Assembly (NCBI GenBank): GCA_000953735.1
Contig: LN554852.1
Span: 2,057,846 to 2,121,845, forward strand
DNA: 64,000 nucleotides
Direction of reading: 5' to 3'
Source of the DNA: Moritella viscosa
Lineage (GTDB): Bacteria; Pseudomonadota; Gammaproteobacteria; Enterobacterales; Moritellaceae
Positions 27,101 to 36,337 of the stretch are shown here, piece after piece. The notes under the pieces are model-generated. The model did not search any database. It saw only the letters and a list, made by a program, of their open reading frames with translations, and had not been told where the DNA came from. Numbering within the stretch: position 1 is the first letter of the stretch; each line of letters begins with the position of its first letter. The position numbers were made by a program, and so were the translations under genes.

Positions 27101-29948
27101 GTTCACTGCCGTACAGGCAGCTTAGAAATTTTCAAGTCGATGATAAAACAAGATTTAAAGGTTCACTGCCGTACAGGCAGCTTAGAAACCATTGCAACTA
27201 AAAAATGGAAGTTTAAATTTGTTCACTGCCGTACAGGCAGCTTAGAAAGCCAACGCTGGCGGCGAAAATGAAAGAGTACAGTTCACTGCCGTACAGGCAG
27301 CTTAGAAATTAAGGGTTTTAATCCATGAGTTAAGGCGAGCGTTCACTGCCGTACAGGCAGCTTAGAAATGAGCAAGTACGCAACGTTTGACGAGTGGATC
27401 GTTCACTGCCGTACAGGCAGCTTAGAAAACGAAATGTGGGCTAGCCAGGAGGAGAAATAGGTTCACTGCCGTACAGGCAGCTTAGAAAAGAGCCTGTATC
27501 ACCAGTACCGGAACCAGTACGTTCACTGCCGTACAGGCAGCTTAGAAATAAATTAATTGCTGCATTATTTGTAGCTGTTGGTTCACTGCCGTACAGGCAG
27601 CTTAGAAAAGCTGAAATTGACAAAGTTGAGTTATTGATTGGTTCACTGCCGTACAGGCAGCTTAGAAACATGGTTAATGTCTTAATGACAACGGTTTTAA
27701 GTTCACTGCCGTACAGGCAGCTTAGAAAAGAAGCCGCTTAGGTCGCAGGCTACGAGGTGGGTTCACTGCCGTACAGGCAGCTTAGAAAAGCAGCAAATGC
27801 TGAAAATGATGAAAACATAAGTTCACTGCCGTACAGGCAGCTTAGAAAATAATCAAAATGGTCATACACTTCCTTTAGTAGTTCACTGCCGTACAGGCAG
27901 CTTAGAAAAACGGCCACGCATGTACTCAGGGAAACTATCGGTTCACTGCCGTACAGGCAGCTTAGAAACCAGACCTGACTTTTTGAGTATATGATTTTGG
28001 GTTCACTGCCGTACAGGCAGCTTAGAAAAATCAAAAATGACAACGCAACAACAGAAGCAAGTTCACTGCCGTACAGGCAGCTTAGAAAAGATGAAACTGA
28101 TTTGATAATCAAAATATCTTGTTCACTGCCGTACAGGCAGCTTAGAAAAAGACGAAAAGATTGCACGGCTTTGCAGTAAAGTTCACTGCCGTACAGGCAG
28201 CTTAGAAACTCCGAAATTGGCACGCTAGTAAGAACTGGAAGTTCACTGCCGTACAGGCAGCTTAGAAATCGTTAATCGGGGCTTTTTTTGGATGTTTTTT
28301 GTTCACTGCCGTACAGGCAGCTTAGAAAAAGTGCAGAAACAGTAACAACACCTGCTGTAAGTTCACTGCCGTACAGGCAGCTTAGAAAAAGACAAGGCCG
28401 AGTATCAAAAAAAACAAGAGGTTCACTGCCGTACAGGCAGCTTAGAAATAACTTTGACGGGTTGTGAGCACCCATTGGTTGTTCACTGCCGTACAGGCAG
28501 CTTAGAAAGAAAAAAAGCCCCGAAAACGAGGCAATTAATGTTCACTGCCGTACAGGCAGCTTAGAAATCCAAAAATCATAGAACGTGCTTTAACAAGCGG
28601 TTCACTGCCGTACAGGCAGCTTAGAAATAGAGGGTGTTAGGTCGTCGTCTTTATCTTGGGTTCACTGCCGTACAGGCAGCTTAGAAAGCCCTGCGCCTCT
28701 GCAGTAGCAATTAAATTATGTTCACTGCCGTACAGGCAGCTTAGAAAAAGGCACAGGTAATGCAAAGAACTTATTTCAAGTTCACTGCCGTACAGGCAGC
28801 TTAGAAAACCGCTTGCACCATACACCGATAGCGTTACGCGTTCACTGCTGTACAGGCAGCTTAGAAAATGGCGTCTTGCGTAAATAGCTGCTGTCATAAG
28901 TTCACTGCCGTACAGGCAGCTTAGAAAAGATTGAGACTCTTCTTTAATAGAAACTGTTTTGTTCACTGCCGTACAGGCAGCTTAGAAAAAATATGTGTGC
29001 ATTGTAATTATGTAAAAGATGTTCACTGCCGTACAGGCAGCTTAGAAAACAAGAGCTAATCGAGTTACTTACTAAGACTGGTTCACTGCCGTACAGGCAG
29101 CTTAGAAAACCGCGAATCGTGGTCAATAGCTCTTTTGCTTGTTCACTGCCGTACAGGCAGCTTAGAAAACCGCAGCCCGGTTTCGTCCTCTGCGTTCATT
29201 GTTCACTGCCGTACAGGCAGCTTAGAAATGATGGTACGGTTCTAAACGGCAATGGTGTTTGTTCACTGCCGTACAGGCAGCTTAGAAAATTGGTGCAGAT
29301 TTAGGAAGTGTCCAGATCGCGTTCACTGCCGTACAGGCAGCTTAGAAACAGGAGAACGCCATAATAAAATAGATATTACTGTTCACTGCCGTACAGGCAG
29401 CTTAGAAACAAGGGCCATTCGGCTTAGCCCATGTGATATGGTTCACTGCCGTACAGGCAGCTTAGAAATCTGTATGTGCAAGGTTCTATAAAACATACAT
29501 GTTCACTGCCGTACAGGCAGCTTAGAAAGAACAAGTCGAAAAGATTGTAGATTTTAGTACGTTCACTGCCGTACAGGCAGCTTAGAAATTGATTCAACTA
29601 AACATTCGCTATGGCTTGGTGTTCACTGCCGTACAGGCAGCTTAGAAAAAGACCCGCATCACGATAAATTTTAACTAGAGGTTCACTGCCGTACAGGCAG
29701 CTTAGAAAATGATATTCGATTCGATAAAACCAGAAAGTTAGTTCACTGCCGTACAGGCAGCTTAGAAAAAGGTTATAGACGTGTAATTACGTGTGCGCCA
29801 GTTCACTGCCGTACAGGCAGCTTAGAAAAAATGTAGCAAGTTAAATCTATTGATTCATTCGTTCACTGCCGTACAGGCAGCTTAGAAATGATGGCGTTGC
29901 GTGTGTGTAATCATCAACAAGTTCACTGCCGAATAGGCAGCTTAGTAA
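27101..29948 (+). CRISPR. Type I-F CRISPR array, 48 repeats, 47 spacers
   Basis: 28-base repeats beginning GTTCACTGCCGTACAGGCAG and ending CTTAGAAA, with a 5-bp stem CTGCC/GGCAG and loop GTACA. Spacers are 32 bases except one of 31 (28509-28539) and one of 33 (28928-28960). One internal repeat (from 28840) has CTGCTG instead of CTGCCG. The final repeat (29921-29948) has several changes (GAATA, TTAGTAA), marking the leader-distal end. I counted repeats at 60-base steps from 27101 to 28481 (24), 28540 to 28900 (7) and 28961 to 29921 (17). Spacers were not identified; two contain terminator-like sequence. Confidence 0.97.
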
Positions 29949-29984
29949 TTGTATATTGTTATGAACATATTCAATCCATTTTTC

Positions 29985-30150
29985 TGAGTTCTATTAACTG
30001 GTTTGATTGGCGCTATTCTTGCGTTCCCTATTTATAATATAATCGGTATTAGCTCAAGCAATTGCTAATGCAGTTGTTGATGAGGTCACTGCTAGTGCGG
30101 AAGTTAGCGTGACAGGTGGGAGTTCAAAGGGACTGTATAAGGTAAGTTAA
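29985..30150 (+). pseudogene. Gene remnant at the right end of the island
   Basis: One frame reads LTGLIGAILAFPIYNIIGI (a membrane-like segment). After a shift another frame reads AQAIANAVVDEVTASAEVSV and then TGGSSKGLYKVS, to the TAA at 30148-30150. No start codon or family can be assigned. It is probably the debris of a cargo gene cut off near the island boundary. Confidence 0.35.
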
Positions 30151-30238
30151 AAGACAGTGTAAACTATCGCCACTCTATCGCCACCTTTAATTTGATCGCC
30201 TTTAAGTTGTTGATTTTAAATTGGTTTAATTTGTATTT

Positions 30239-30302
30239 ATATTGAAACCGGTAATATAAACAGTGAAGGGCACTACACTTGGATAGATATTGAATTAGCT
30301 TA
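30239..30302 (+). repeat. Right attachment site (attR) and displaced 3' end of the PP-loop gene
   Basis: The first 49 bases (30239-30287) are identical to 4781-4829. The following bases (TATTGAATTAGCTTAA) encode the same C-terminus with synonymous or conservative changes, ending in a stop codon. This is the original end of the PP-loop gene, cut off from its body by 25.5 kb. Confidence 0.85.
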
Positions 30303-30480
30303 ATTTATCGTGTTGTAACTAACTTGTTCTAACTCAGTTATCGGATACAAGTGAGTTACAACTTAAGCTTCAAAGCTGTCGGTTAGAATGACTGAAGTAT
30401 GGAAAAATTAACACCGCCAGAACGAACAAAAGTAAACTGTTTACAGCATTAAGCCTTTTCATTAAGGAAAAAGCGGTGAG

Positions 30481-31107
30481 TTAGTCAAAGGTATTACTAA
30501 GACGGTACACCTCAGCCAAAACAGTATTATTCTTACTGCCAGTAGATAAATAATGTACCGCGACATCATAATAACTACAAATTATATTAATATCTGCAAT
30601 GTATTGTGGGATTTCAGGTTTTCCAAAGAGTAGAATCACGCATTTATGATTTGGTTTATGATAGCGGTAGGACAGTACTTGGCCGAGGGCATGTTTCCAA
30701 GCATTTAACTTCTTAACTTCAATAATTAAGCTTTTGGATATCAGATCGGCTCTACAACCCGAACCCAAATAAATTTCTGACTCAAATTCAGAATACATTT
30801 CTTCAAAAGTGCAATTTATAGAATGTTCGTTCATACCCATGGCTTTCATTTCACGGTTATAGACTTCAGTAGTGTTTTTGTCACACAAGTAGAAGTTTTC
30901 TTTTCCATTCTTCTCTATTTTTTTGAGAGTATCCAAAGAAATACCACGCCGAAATTTTTTGCCTTTATACTCTATATTACCGAATCTAATATCAGAATCG
31001 TAAGGTAGCGTACGGCCTTTTGCCTGGGCTATTAACCAACTATGTGGGTGGATACAAAAATAACCATTTGAAACGAGCTGCTTAAAGTCCTGTAACACAT
31101 CTATCAA
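30481..31107 (-). CDS. PD-(D/E)XK nuclease-like hypothetical protein
   Basis: 208 residues. The C-terminal half has the pattern of a restriction-endonuclease-like fold: an acidic EIYLGSGCRADLI, then SLIIEVKKLNAWKHALGQVL with the E-x-K pair, followed by helix and strand segments. The N-terminal half (YFCIHPHSWLIAQAKGRTLP) is unassigned. It lies just outside the right island boundary, alone, on the minus strand. It may be a stand-alone DNA-binding or nuclease-like protein; metal-binding residues appear intact, but substrate and role are unknown. Confidence 0.55.
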   Translation of the reverse strand: MIDVLQDFKQLVSNGYFCIHPHSWLIAQAKGRTLPYDSDIRFGNIEYKGKKFRRGISLDTLKKIEKNGKENFYLCDKNTTEVYNREMKAMGMNEHSINCTFEEMYSEFESEIYLGSGCRADLISKSLIIEVKKLNAWKHALGQVLSYRYHKPNHKCVILLFGKPEIPQYIADINIICSYYDVAVHYLSTGSKNNTVLAEVYRLSNTFD

Positions 31108-31243
31108 GTTTAGTTTTCCTCTTTTGAAAGCAACATAAGTGTTGTACTCACTTTAGATCAGAGACTATTCAGGTTGTAAAAAATAACCTTATTGAATTAG
31201 TCTACTTCATTGCCTTGTTGAACATCCGTCTAATATATCTCAC

Positions 31244-34200
31244 TTAACGCTGATCGAATTCAGTTAAATCGACTCCTCGTTCAGCAGCAAATGCGCGTAT
31301 AGCTCGTAGTTTTGTCGCCGTTTCCGACAGGTGTCCGGCCACTGAGTGCAGCAAGCTTGTCGCTACCATCGCATCATTTTCGATCACAGCCCGTAACTCG
31401 GTGGCACCGATTCGTAGAAATACACTGTCTTCTATTGCAATTAAGTCTAATAGACGTGGCTCGTTATTGATGAGAGCCAAATCCCCGATTAATCGTCCAG
31501 GCAAAATTTCTGATACCAAGTGTTGCTCGCCCTGACTTTCTGGCCAGTATAATCCAGATGAACCCTTAACACACAGATAGGAAGCATCTGCTTCTTGACC
31601 TGCTTTAAAAATCACGGTTCCGGCTTCTACTTTCTGCCATTGCGCACTAAATGCGAGCAGGCGTTGTTGTTTTCGATCAAGCCCTGCAAATAATTCAGCC
31701 TGCGCAACCACACATAATTTTCGATTCAAATCCTGGCGCGTATCTTCATCTTGAAGATCATCTTGACGTGCAATACCATCAATGCGCCCATCCATAATTT
31801 CGACGAACAAGTCATAATTTTCTGGACTATGGAATTGGTTCTCAATGAAAATTTGGGTAGTGTTAGGCATCAATTCACTAATACGTTCGCGTGTCAAATC
31901 ACGGGTATCACCATCATGGCTAGCTAATGCATTTCGAAGGATCAGAATATCAGGTTTCTTGATACCTGCGCGACTGAACGCTAGACGTTCCCTGAACACT
32001 GCTGGTAGGTTTTCTCCTCCCTGAGTCGTTGTAACATCATATAAGGATTGCGCGACCAAGCGTCTTAGACCATGTTCTTTTAGGACTTCAACAACAGTAT
32101 CTTCAATCAACTTCTCACGGGCACCTGCCAAACTTGAAATACGTCCGAAAATGGCATTCCCAAGTACTGACATCACAGGAAAATATTGTTGTGGGTCAAT
32201 CGGTTTAAACAAGCCATCTAACTTTGCTACCATATCCGCCGCGTTCTTCATCCTAATTTGCAAAATCCGCGCCTTGAATGAATCTGTGAATGCTGGCCCT
32301 ATCTGTTCGGCAGAAAACGCAAAGGGTACGGTCAGCATCAATGCAAAATCGTCGTGTGACAACTCACTTTGGCCAACTAAGTGTCTTTTTGCTACGATCA
32401 CTCTAAGGCGATGATAAAGATCTTCATCCATATTCAAACGACGAAATAAGGGATGGTCTGTACCATCTGTTCCAAACGTTTCTGTCAGTCCTTCGATTAG
32501 GTTGGCTGACATTTGAGCAAGATATTCAGCGATCCCTTCGTCCTGTAACATCTGTACGAAATTATCCTCTTGTGACAAGGTCACTTGTGTCAACATCTTT
32601 GTTGGAATAGCATAAAGGAGGTTGCTACCTAAGGGAGATACCGGATTGAATTTCTCTGGATGAAAGGCATGCACAATATCATCTAAACCTGCGTTGGCTA
32701 ATCGCTTCGTTATTTCGGGCCGCAACTGTACAATCGCCTCGATCAGTTCTTGTTGCGTGTCTGGATCAAGGCGTGAACGTAAGCCTCTGCGCACCATGAT
32801 ATCATCGGTACCCATCGCTTCAACTAACTGGAACCACCAGTCTTTGATCTCATCACATGATTGAAATCCTGCCATTTTGGGGGCGACCCATTCTGATTCG
32901 AATGGGTCGACACTGTTACCAGCGCGCGCAGATTCTTGTCGCCAATCAGCTATATCAACTGAAATATCTGCACTAAGGACAGGCTCTAGATTAAATGGCA
33001 TGAATAGGTTTTCACCGAGCGTCCCTTGGAAAATATAAGGTTTTGAACTGGCATATCCTATACGGTTGGCAACAACTGTTTGATGCAAATCATTTATCTC
33101 ATGCCCAGCAATCTGCACTGAGCCTCTTTGTGGGATAACTTCGCGTGTGAGTACATCTGCAAACGCGAGTGCTGAAGCTTCATTATTAGTCTGGATTGCA
33201 ACGCGCGCGCCTTGTGGAATGGTCAAGTTAATATCTTCTAGAACCGAATGCCCATCTTTATCGCGTACAGTTACATTCTTGAGTTTGATGTCGCCTCTAA
33301 GGCTGGTAAGCGTATCAGGCTCGCCATCAAATAAAGCGTCTTTAACTAGTGTATTTGGCGCAAAGCGTTCGATCACCACTTCCCAACGGAGAGTCATATC
33401 TTGGGTCTGGTTGTAATAAGTCAGTAACTCTTTCCAAGGCGACGACAGATCTTTATAGGCTGCGAGTGCTGCAACCAAGGCTCCGACAGTAATTTCTCCT
33501 TTGATCGCTAAATACCCACCAACAGAATAGAAAAAAAATGGTGTTAATTGATTGATGAAGTTGTTCAGGAACTTCATGAAGAATTTTTTTTGATAAATTT
33601 GGAAACGAATGCCGAACAAATTCCCTAAACGATTAGAAAACAGAGACAGTCTGTGGCGCATTCCGCCATTCATTCGAATATCGCTGACACCTGCCGCTGT
33701 TTCGCCAATATCTGCGGCTAATTTGCGAATTTCTTGTATTCTCGCCTTATTTAGTAAATTAATCTGTCGCTGTAATTTGGGGATGATCCATGCCTGCAAC
33801 GGGATGAGCGCTATGGACGCAACCCCAAACCAAAAGCTCTGGGCAAATAGAAACGTTAGAATTGTCAACATCTGCCCAGCCTGAAACACTGGTTGTGAGA
33901 GCATATCACCCATAAATGATCCCATAGGTTCAGCTTCAGATGTCACCATAGAAACAAGTTCACCTTGGCTTGTGGTGCGGAAATACGAGCGTGGAAATCT
34001 CAACATGCGGGTGACAAGTTGAAAACGAAATCGACGTAGTAAGCGTTCCGACAACACACCTTTCATTGTATTTAGGCGCATTTTCAATAAGCCATTAGTT
34101 AATACAGCAAATAGGAAACCAGCACAAAGCACCATCAAAAACTGGATCTGACTCAATGTGACACCGAGTAAAGAAACGTCTTCTCCTGTCCCCCCAATAG

Positions 34201-34333
34201 CATCGTTGATAATGCGTTTAGGTAACTCTAGCGAAATGTATAGAATAGGGAAGGTCAGAAGTGTAATAGCAGTTAGAGCCAACTGATTTTTTTTTGAATA
34301 TTTCCAGATAAACTGAAAAATGCTCTTTTCCAT
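31244..34333 (-). CDS. ABC-type membrane protein with degenerate ATPase and C-terminal cyclic-nucleotide-binding domain
   Basis: 1029 residues. Residues 15-310 form an ABC exporter-type membrane domain (RTTSQGELVSMVTSEAEPMG is the usual intracellular loop). Residues 345-450 look like an ABC nucleotide-binding domain, but Walker A reads GARVAIQTNNEASALAF with no GKS/T. A stretch of about 300 residues of unknown fold follows, then a broken signature TTQGGENLPAVFRERLAFSR and Walker B ILILRNALAS without the Asp-Glu. The last 140 residues are a cyclic-nucleotide-binding domain (AGTVIFKAGQEADASYLCVK, then PGRLIGDLALI). ATP hydrolysis looks unlikely; a sensor or channel-like role is inference. Related Crp-fused ABC proteins exist in marine bacteria. 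Confidence 0.7.
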   Translation of the reverse strand: MEKSIFQFIWKYSKKNQLALTAITLLTFPILYISLELPKRIINDAIGGTGEDVSLLGVTLSQIQFLMVLCAGFLFAVLTNGLLKMRLNTMKGVLSERLLRRFRFQLVTRMLRFPRSYFRTTSQGELVSMVTSEAEPMGSFMGDMLSQPVFQAGQMLTILTFLFAQSFWFGVASIALIPLQAWIIPKLQRQINLLNKARIQEIRKLAADIGETAAGVSDIRMNGGMRHRLSLFSNRLGNLFGIRFQIYQKKFFMKFLNNFINQLTPFFFYSVGGYLAIKGEITVGALVAALAAYKDLSSPWKELLTYYNQTQDMTLRWEVVIERFAPNTLVKDALFDGEPDTLTSLRGDIKLKNVTVRDKDGHSVLEDINLTIPQGARVAIQTNNEASALAFADVLTREVIPQRGSVQIAGHEINDLHQTVVANRIGYASSKPYIFQGTLGENLFMPFNLEPVLSADISVDIADWRQESARAGNSVDPFESEWVAPKMAGFQSCDEIKDWWFQLVEAMGTDDIMVRRGLRSRLDPDTQQELIEAIVQLRPEITKRLANAGLDDIVHAFHPEKFNPVSPLGSNLLYAIPTKMLTQVTLSQEDNFVQMLQDEGIAEYLAQMSANLIEGLTETFGTDGTDHPLFRRLNMDEDLYHRLRVIVAKRHLVGQSELSHDDFALMLTVPFAFSAEQIGPAFTDSFKARILQIRMKNAADMVAKLDGLFKPIDPQQYFPVMSVLGNAIFGRISSLAGAREKLIEDTVVEVLKEHGLRRLVAQSLYDVTTTQGGENLPAVFRERLAFSRAGIKKPDILILRNALASHDGDTRDLTRERISELMPNTTQIFIENQFHSPENYDLFVEIMDGRIDGIARQDDLQDEDTRQDLNRKLCVVAQAELFAGLDRKQQRLLAFSAQWQKVEAGTVIFKAGQEADASYLCVKGSSGLYWPESQGEQHLVSEILPGRLIGDLALINNEPRLLDLIAIEDSVFLRIGATELRAVIENDAMVATSLLHSVAGHLSETATKLRAIRAFAAERGVDLTEFDQR

Positions 34334-34693
34334 TTGTGGATTCCTTTACTAGCTGAGTGATAAAGCGTCGTCACTTTAATAGTTTACGTATATCAACTCA
34401 ATCAAAAACTTTTAAACTGTTCAATATCAACGCACACAGTTAATGAGTTTGAGCATAGTAGATCGAATAATCAATTAGCCATTGGCAAGGAGGGTAGGTT
34501 AACCCAAGCGTCGTCGGTCTTATTGTTGCATCATAAGTTTAGCACGCAAACGGATCCATATCGTGATTACAAAATGAGTTCAATTTATCCACTGTGATTG
34601 TCGCATCAACTTCTTCCAATAACTAAACTGGACAAAAAGTCCGCCTCAACTAAGCTTAATTCAGACATAAAGTCTGCTGAGGAAATATACGTT
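34334..34693. other. Divergent intergenic region with long csp leader
   Basis: About 360 bases between the ABC-like gene and the cold-shock gene. The long untranslated region before the csp start is typical of cold-inducible csp mRNAs. No other gene seen. Confidence 0.5.
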
Positions 34694-34897
34694 ATGAGTC
34701 GAGGTACAGTTAAGTGGTTTAATGCTGACAAAGGTTTTGGATTTATCACCCCTGACGAAGGCGGTAATGACCTGTTTGTACATCATTCCGAAATTCAAAC
34801 ATCTGGTTATGCCACATTAGAAGATGGCCAGAAAGTTGAATTCGAAGTGGGCAGCGGGCAAAAAGGACCTTGCGCCACCAATGTAACTGCTATTTAA
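34694..34897 (+). CDS. Cold-shock protein (CspA family)
   Basis: 67 residues, one cold-shock domain. RNP1-like KGFGFITP and RNP2-like [10 protein letters not shown] are present, with start [21 protein letters not shown] 34694 (GAGGAAATATACGTT upstream) is chosen; an in-frame ATG 32 codons earlier lies in the leader. Binds single-stranded RNA and melts mRNA structure, usually cold-induced. A terminator follows directly. Confidence 0.95.
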   Translation: MSRGTVKWFNADKGFGFITPDEGGNDLFVHHSEIQTSGYATLEDGQKVEFEVGSGQKGPCATNVTAI

Positions 34898-34912
34898 GTT
34901 AACGATTAGCTA

Positions 34913-34949
34913 AAAGGATTAATCACCGACGTGGGGTTAATCCTTTTTT
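34913..34949 (+). terminator. Intrinsic terminator after csp gene
   Basis: AAAGGATTAA, loop, TTAATCCTTT followed by a T-run. It sits between convergent genes and may also end the response-regulator transcript from the other side. Confidence 0.85.
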
Positions 34950-34972
34950 ATTGTTTGGTCGTTTATTCGTTA

Positions 34973-36337
34973 TCAACTTTGAGCATCAATACGCTCAAGA
35001 ATACGTTGTAATCGAGGGCGGCTTATTTTCAAAATATCACAGGCTTTCCCCTTATGACCTGCCACGCGTTTAAGTACATCAATCGTATATTTTAACTCAA
35101 TATCTTGCAGGCTTAATTCATATGTATTTTGTGGTGATAGGTCTGCTGAGTCAGTATTCGCGTCTGCATCGCTTGGTATAGCTTGCTGCTTAATCTCTTC
35201 AAATAGATCTAAGGTTAATATTTTCCCAGAACATAATGCCACGGCCTTTGTTAGCAAGTTCTCAAGCTGTCTGACATTGCCCGGCCAGTCGTAGCCACAA
35301 AGCGCTTCCATCGCATCGCGGGCGACCTGATTAATCTGGGTATCCAAATCACGGTTAATACGAGCCAATAGGGCAGGGATAAGCAAAGGTAAATCTTCTT
35401 TACGTTCTCGCAGTGGCGGAATGTGAATACGCACCACTTGTAAGCGATAAAACAGATCTTCACGAAAAGTTTTATCTTTAATGGCTTGCTGGAAGTCGAT
35501 ATTCGTCGCACAGATTATCCGGGCATTGGTGGTTTGTGATTTTTTTCCACCGACAGGCGTGAACACCTTTTCTTGTAGTACACGCAGTAATTTAGCTTGG
35601 ATAGACCCTGCTAATTCGCCCACTTCGTCTAAAAACAATGTGCCATCTTGTGCCAGTTCAAACTTACCCATCTGGTCGCTAACAGCACCCGTGAAAGCGC
35701 CTTTTTTGTGGCCGAACATTTCAGACTCAAGCAAGGTTTCGACTAAGGCTGCGCAGTTAATTGCGACGAAAGGTTGGGTGGTTTTGTTGCCTGCATTATG
35801 GATAGCTTTGGCGACCATTTCTTTACCTGTACCAGACTCACCCGTGATCATAATGGCTGCATTTGTCATCGCCACTCGACCAATGTTCTTAAATATCTCT
35901 TTCATGGCTTTAGAACAACCAACAATAGAATTACCGCTGCTGTCTGGAATCGAGATTGCATCAAGTGTACTGATATTTTGATATTGTAAGGCGGATCCAA
36001 CCGCTGCATCAATTTCATCAAGGTCTAACGGTTTATGAATATATTCATCCGCGCCATTTTGCATCGCCTCAATGGTACTTTGCATATCATGAAAGGCGGT
36101 GATCATAATAATCCGCGCACTCGGGCAGAGCTGCTTGAATTCACTGATACCTTCTAAACCCGACTTTCCTTCCATCCGAATATCAAGAATAATGATATTT
36201 GGAACAAAAAATTGTGCGATAGCAAGGCCATCATTAACGCTGTTTGCTGTTTTAACTTTATGTTGTTGCGTTTGAAAATGTAATTCAAGCGTACGACGGA
36301 TACCCTTGTCATCGTCGACGATAAGTAATTTACACAT
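34973..36337 (-). CDS. Sigma54-dependent response regulator (NtrC family)
   Basis: 454 residues. Receiver domain with DDDK and the phospho-acceptor Asp in IILDIRMEGKSG (about residue 52); central AAA+ domain with GESGTGKEMVAKAIHN, the sigma54-contact loop GAFTGA and Walker B GTLFLDEVGEL; C-terminal Fis-type helix-turn-helix ACDILKISRPRLQRILERI. It activates sigma54 RNA polymerase at -24/-12 promoters. It overlaps the histidine-kinase gene by 8 bases, so the two are one operon. The nearest good -24/-12 site precedes the idr-like operon (41603-41618), making it the likely target, as AioR is for arsenite oxidase. Confidence 0.9.
   Translation of the reverse strand: MCKLLIVDDDKGIRRTLELHFQTQQHKVKTANSVNDGLAIAQFFVPNIIILDIRMEGKSGLEGISEFKQLCPSARIIMITAFHDMQSTIEAMQNGADEYIHKPLDLDEIDAAVGSALQYQNISTLDAISIPDSSGNSIVGCSKAMKEIFKNIGRVAMTNAAIMITGESGTGKEMVAKAIHNAGNKTTQPFVAINCAALVETLLESEMFGHKKGAFTGAVSDQMGKFELAQDGTLFLDEVGELAGSIQAKLLRVLQEKVFTPVGGKKSQTTNARIICATNIDFQQAIKDKTFREDLFYRLQVVRIHIPPLRERKEDLPLLIPALLARINRDLDTQINQVARDAMEALCGYDWPGNVRQLENLLTKAVALCSGKILTLDLFEEIKQQAIPSDADANTDSADLSPQNTYELSLQDIELKYTIDVLKRVAGHKGKACDILKISRPRLQRILERIDAQS

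Larger units (their letters stand above)
4830..30287. mobile_element. Integrated genomic island with recombinase module, RloC-like ATPase and type I-F CRISPR-Cas
   Basis: The island is bounded by a 49-bp direct repeat and inserted in the 3' end of the PP-loop gene. In order it contains a damaged IS1595 copy, four recombinase-module genes (6486-13072), a small hypothetical gene, a DUF2971 gene, an AAA_13/RloC-like gene, the six I-F cas genes, the CRISPR array and a gene remnant. No conjugation, capsid or replication genes are seen, so movement between cells would need help or DNA uptake. Assigning the ends to the recombinase module is inference from proximity and from the repeat. Confidence 0.8.

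Noticed and set aside
27441-29491. Several open frames across the CRISPR array, some with repeated FLSCLYGSE or SLPYRQLRK words
   Set aside because: They are translations of the repeat units in both strands; array structure explains them completely.
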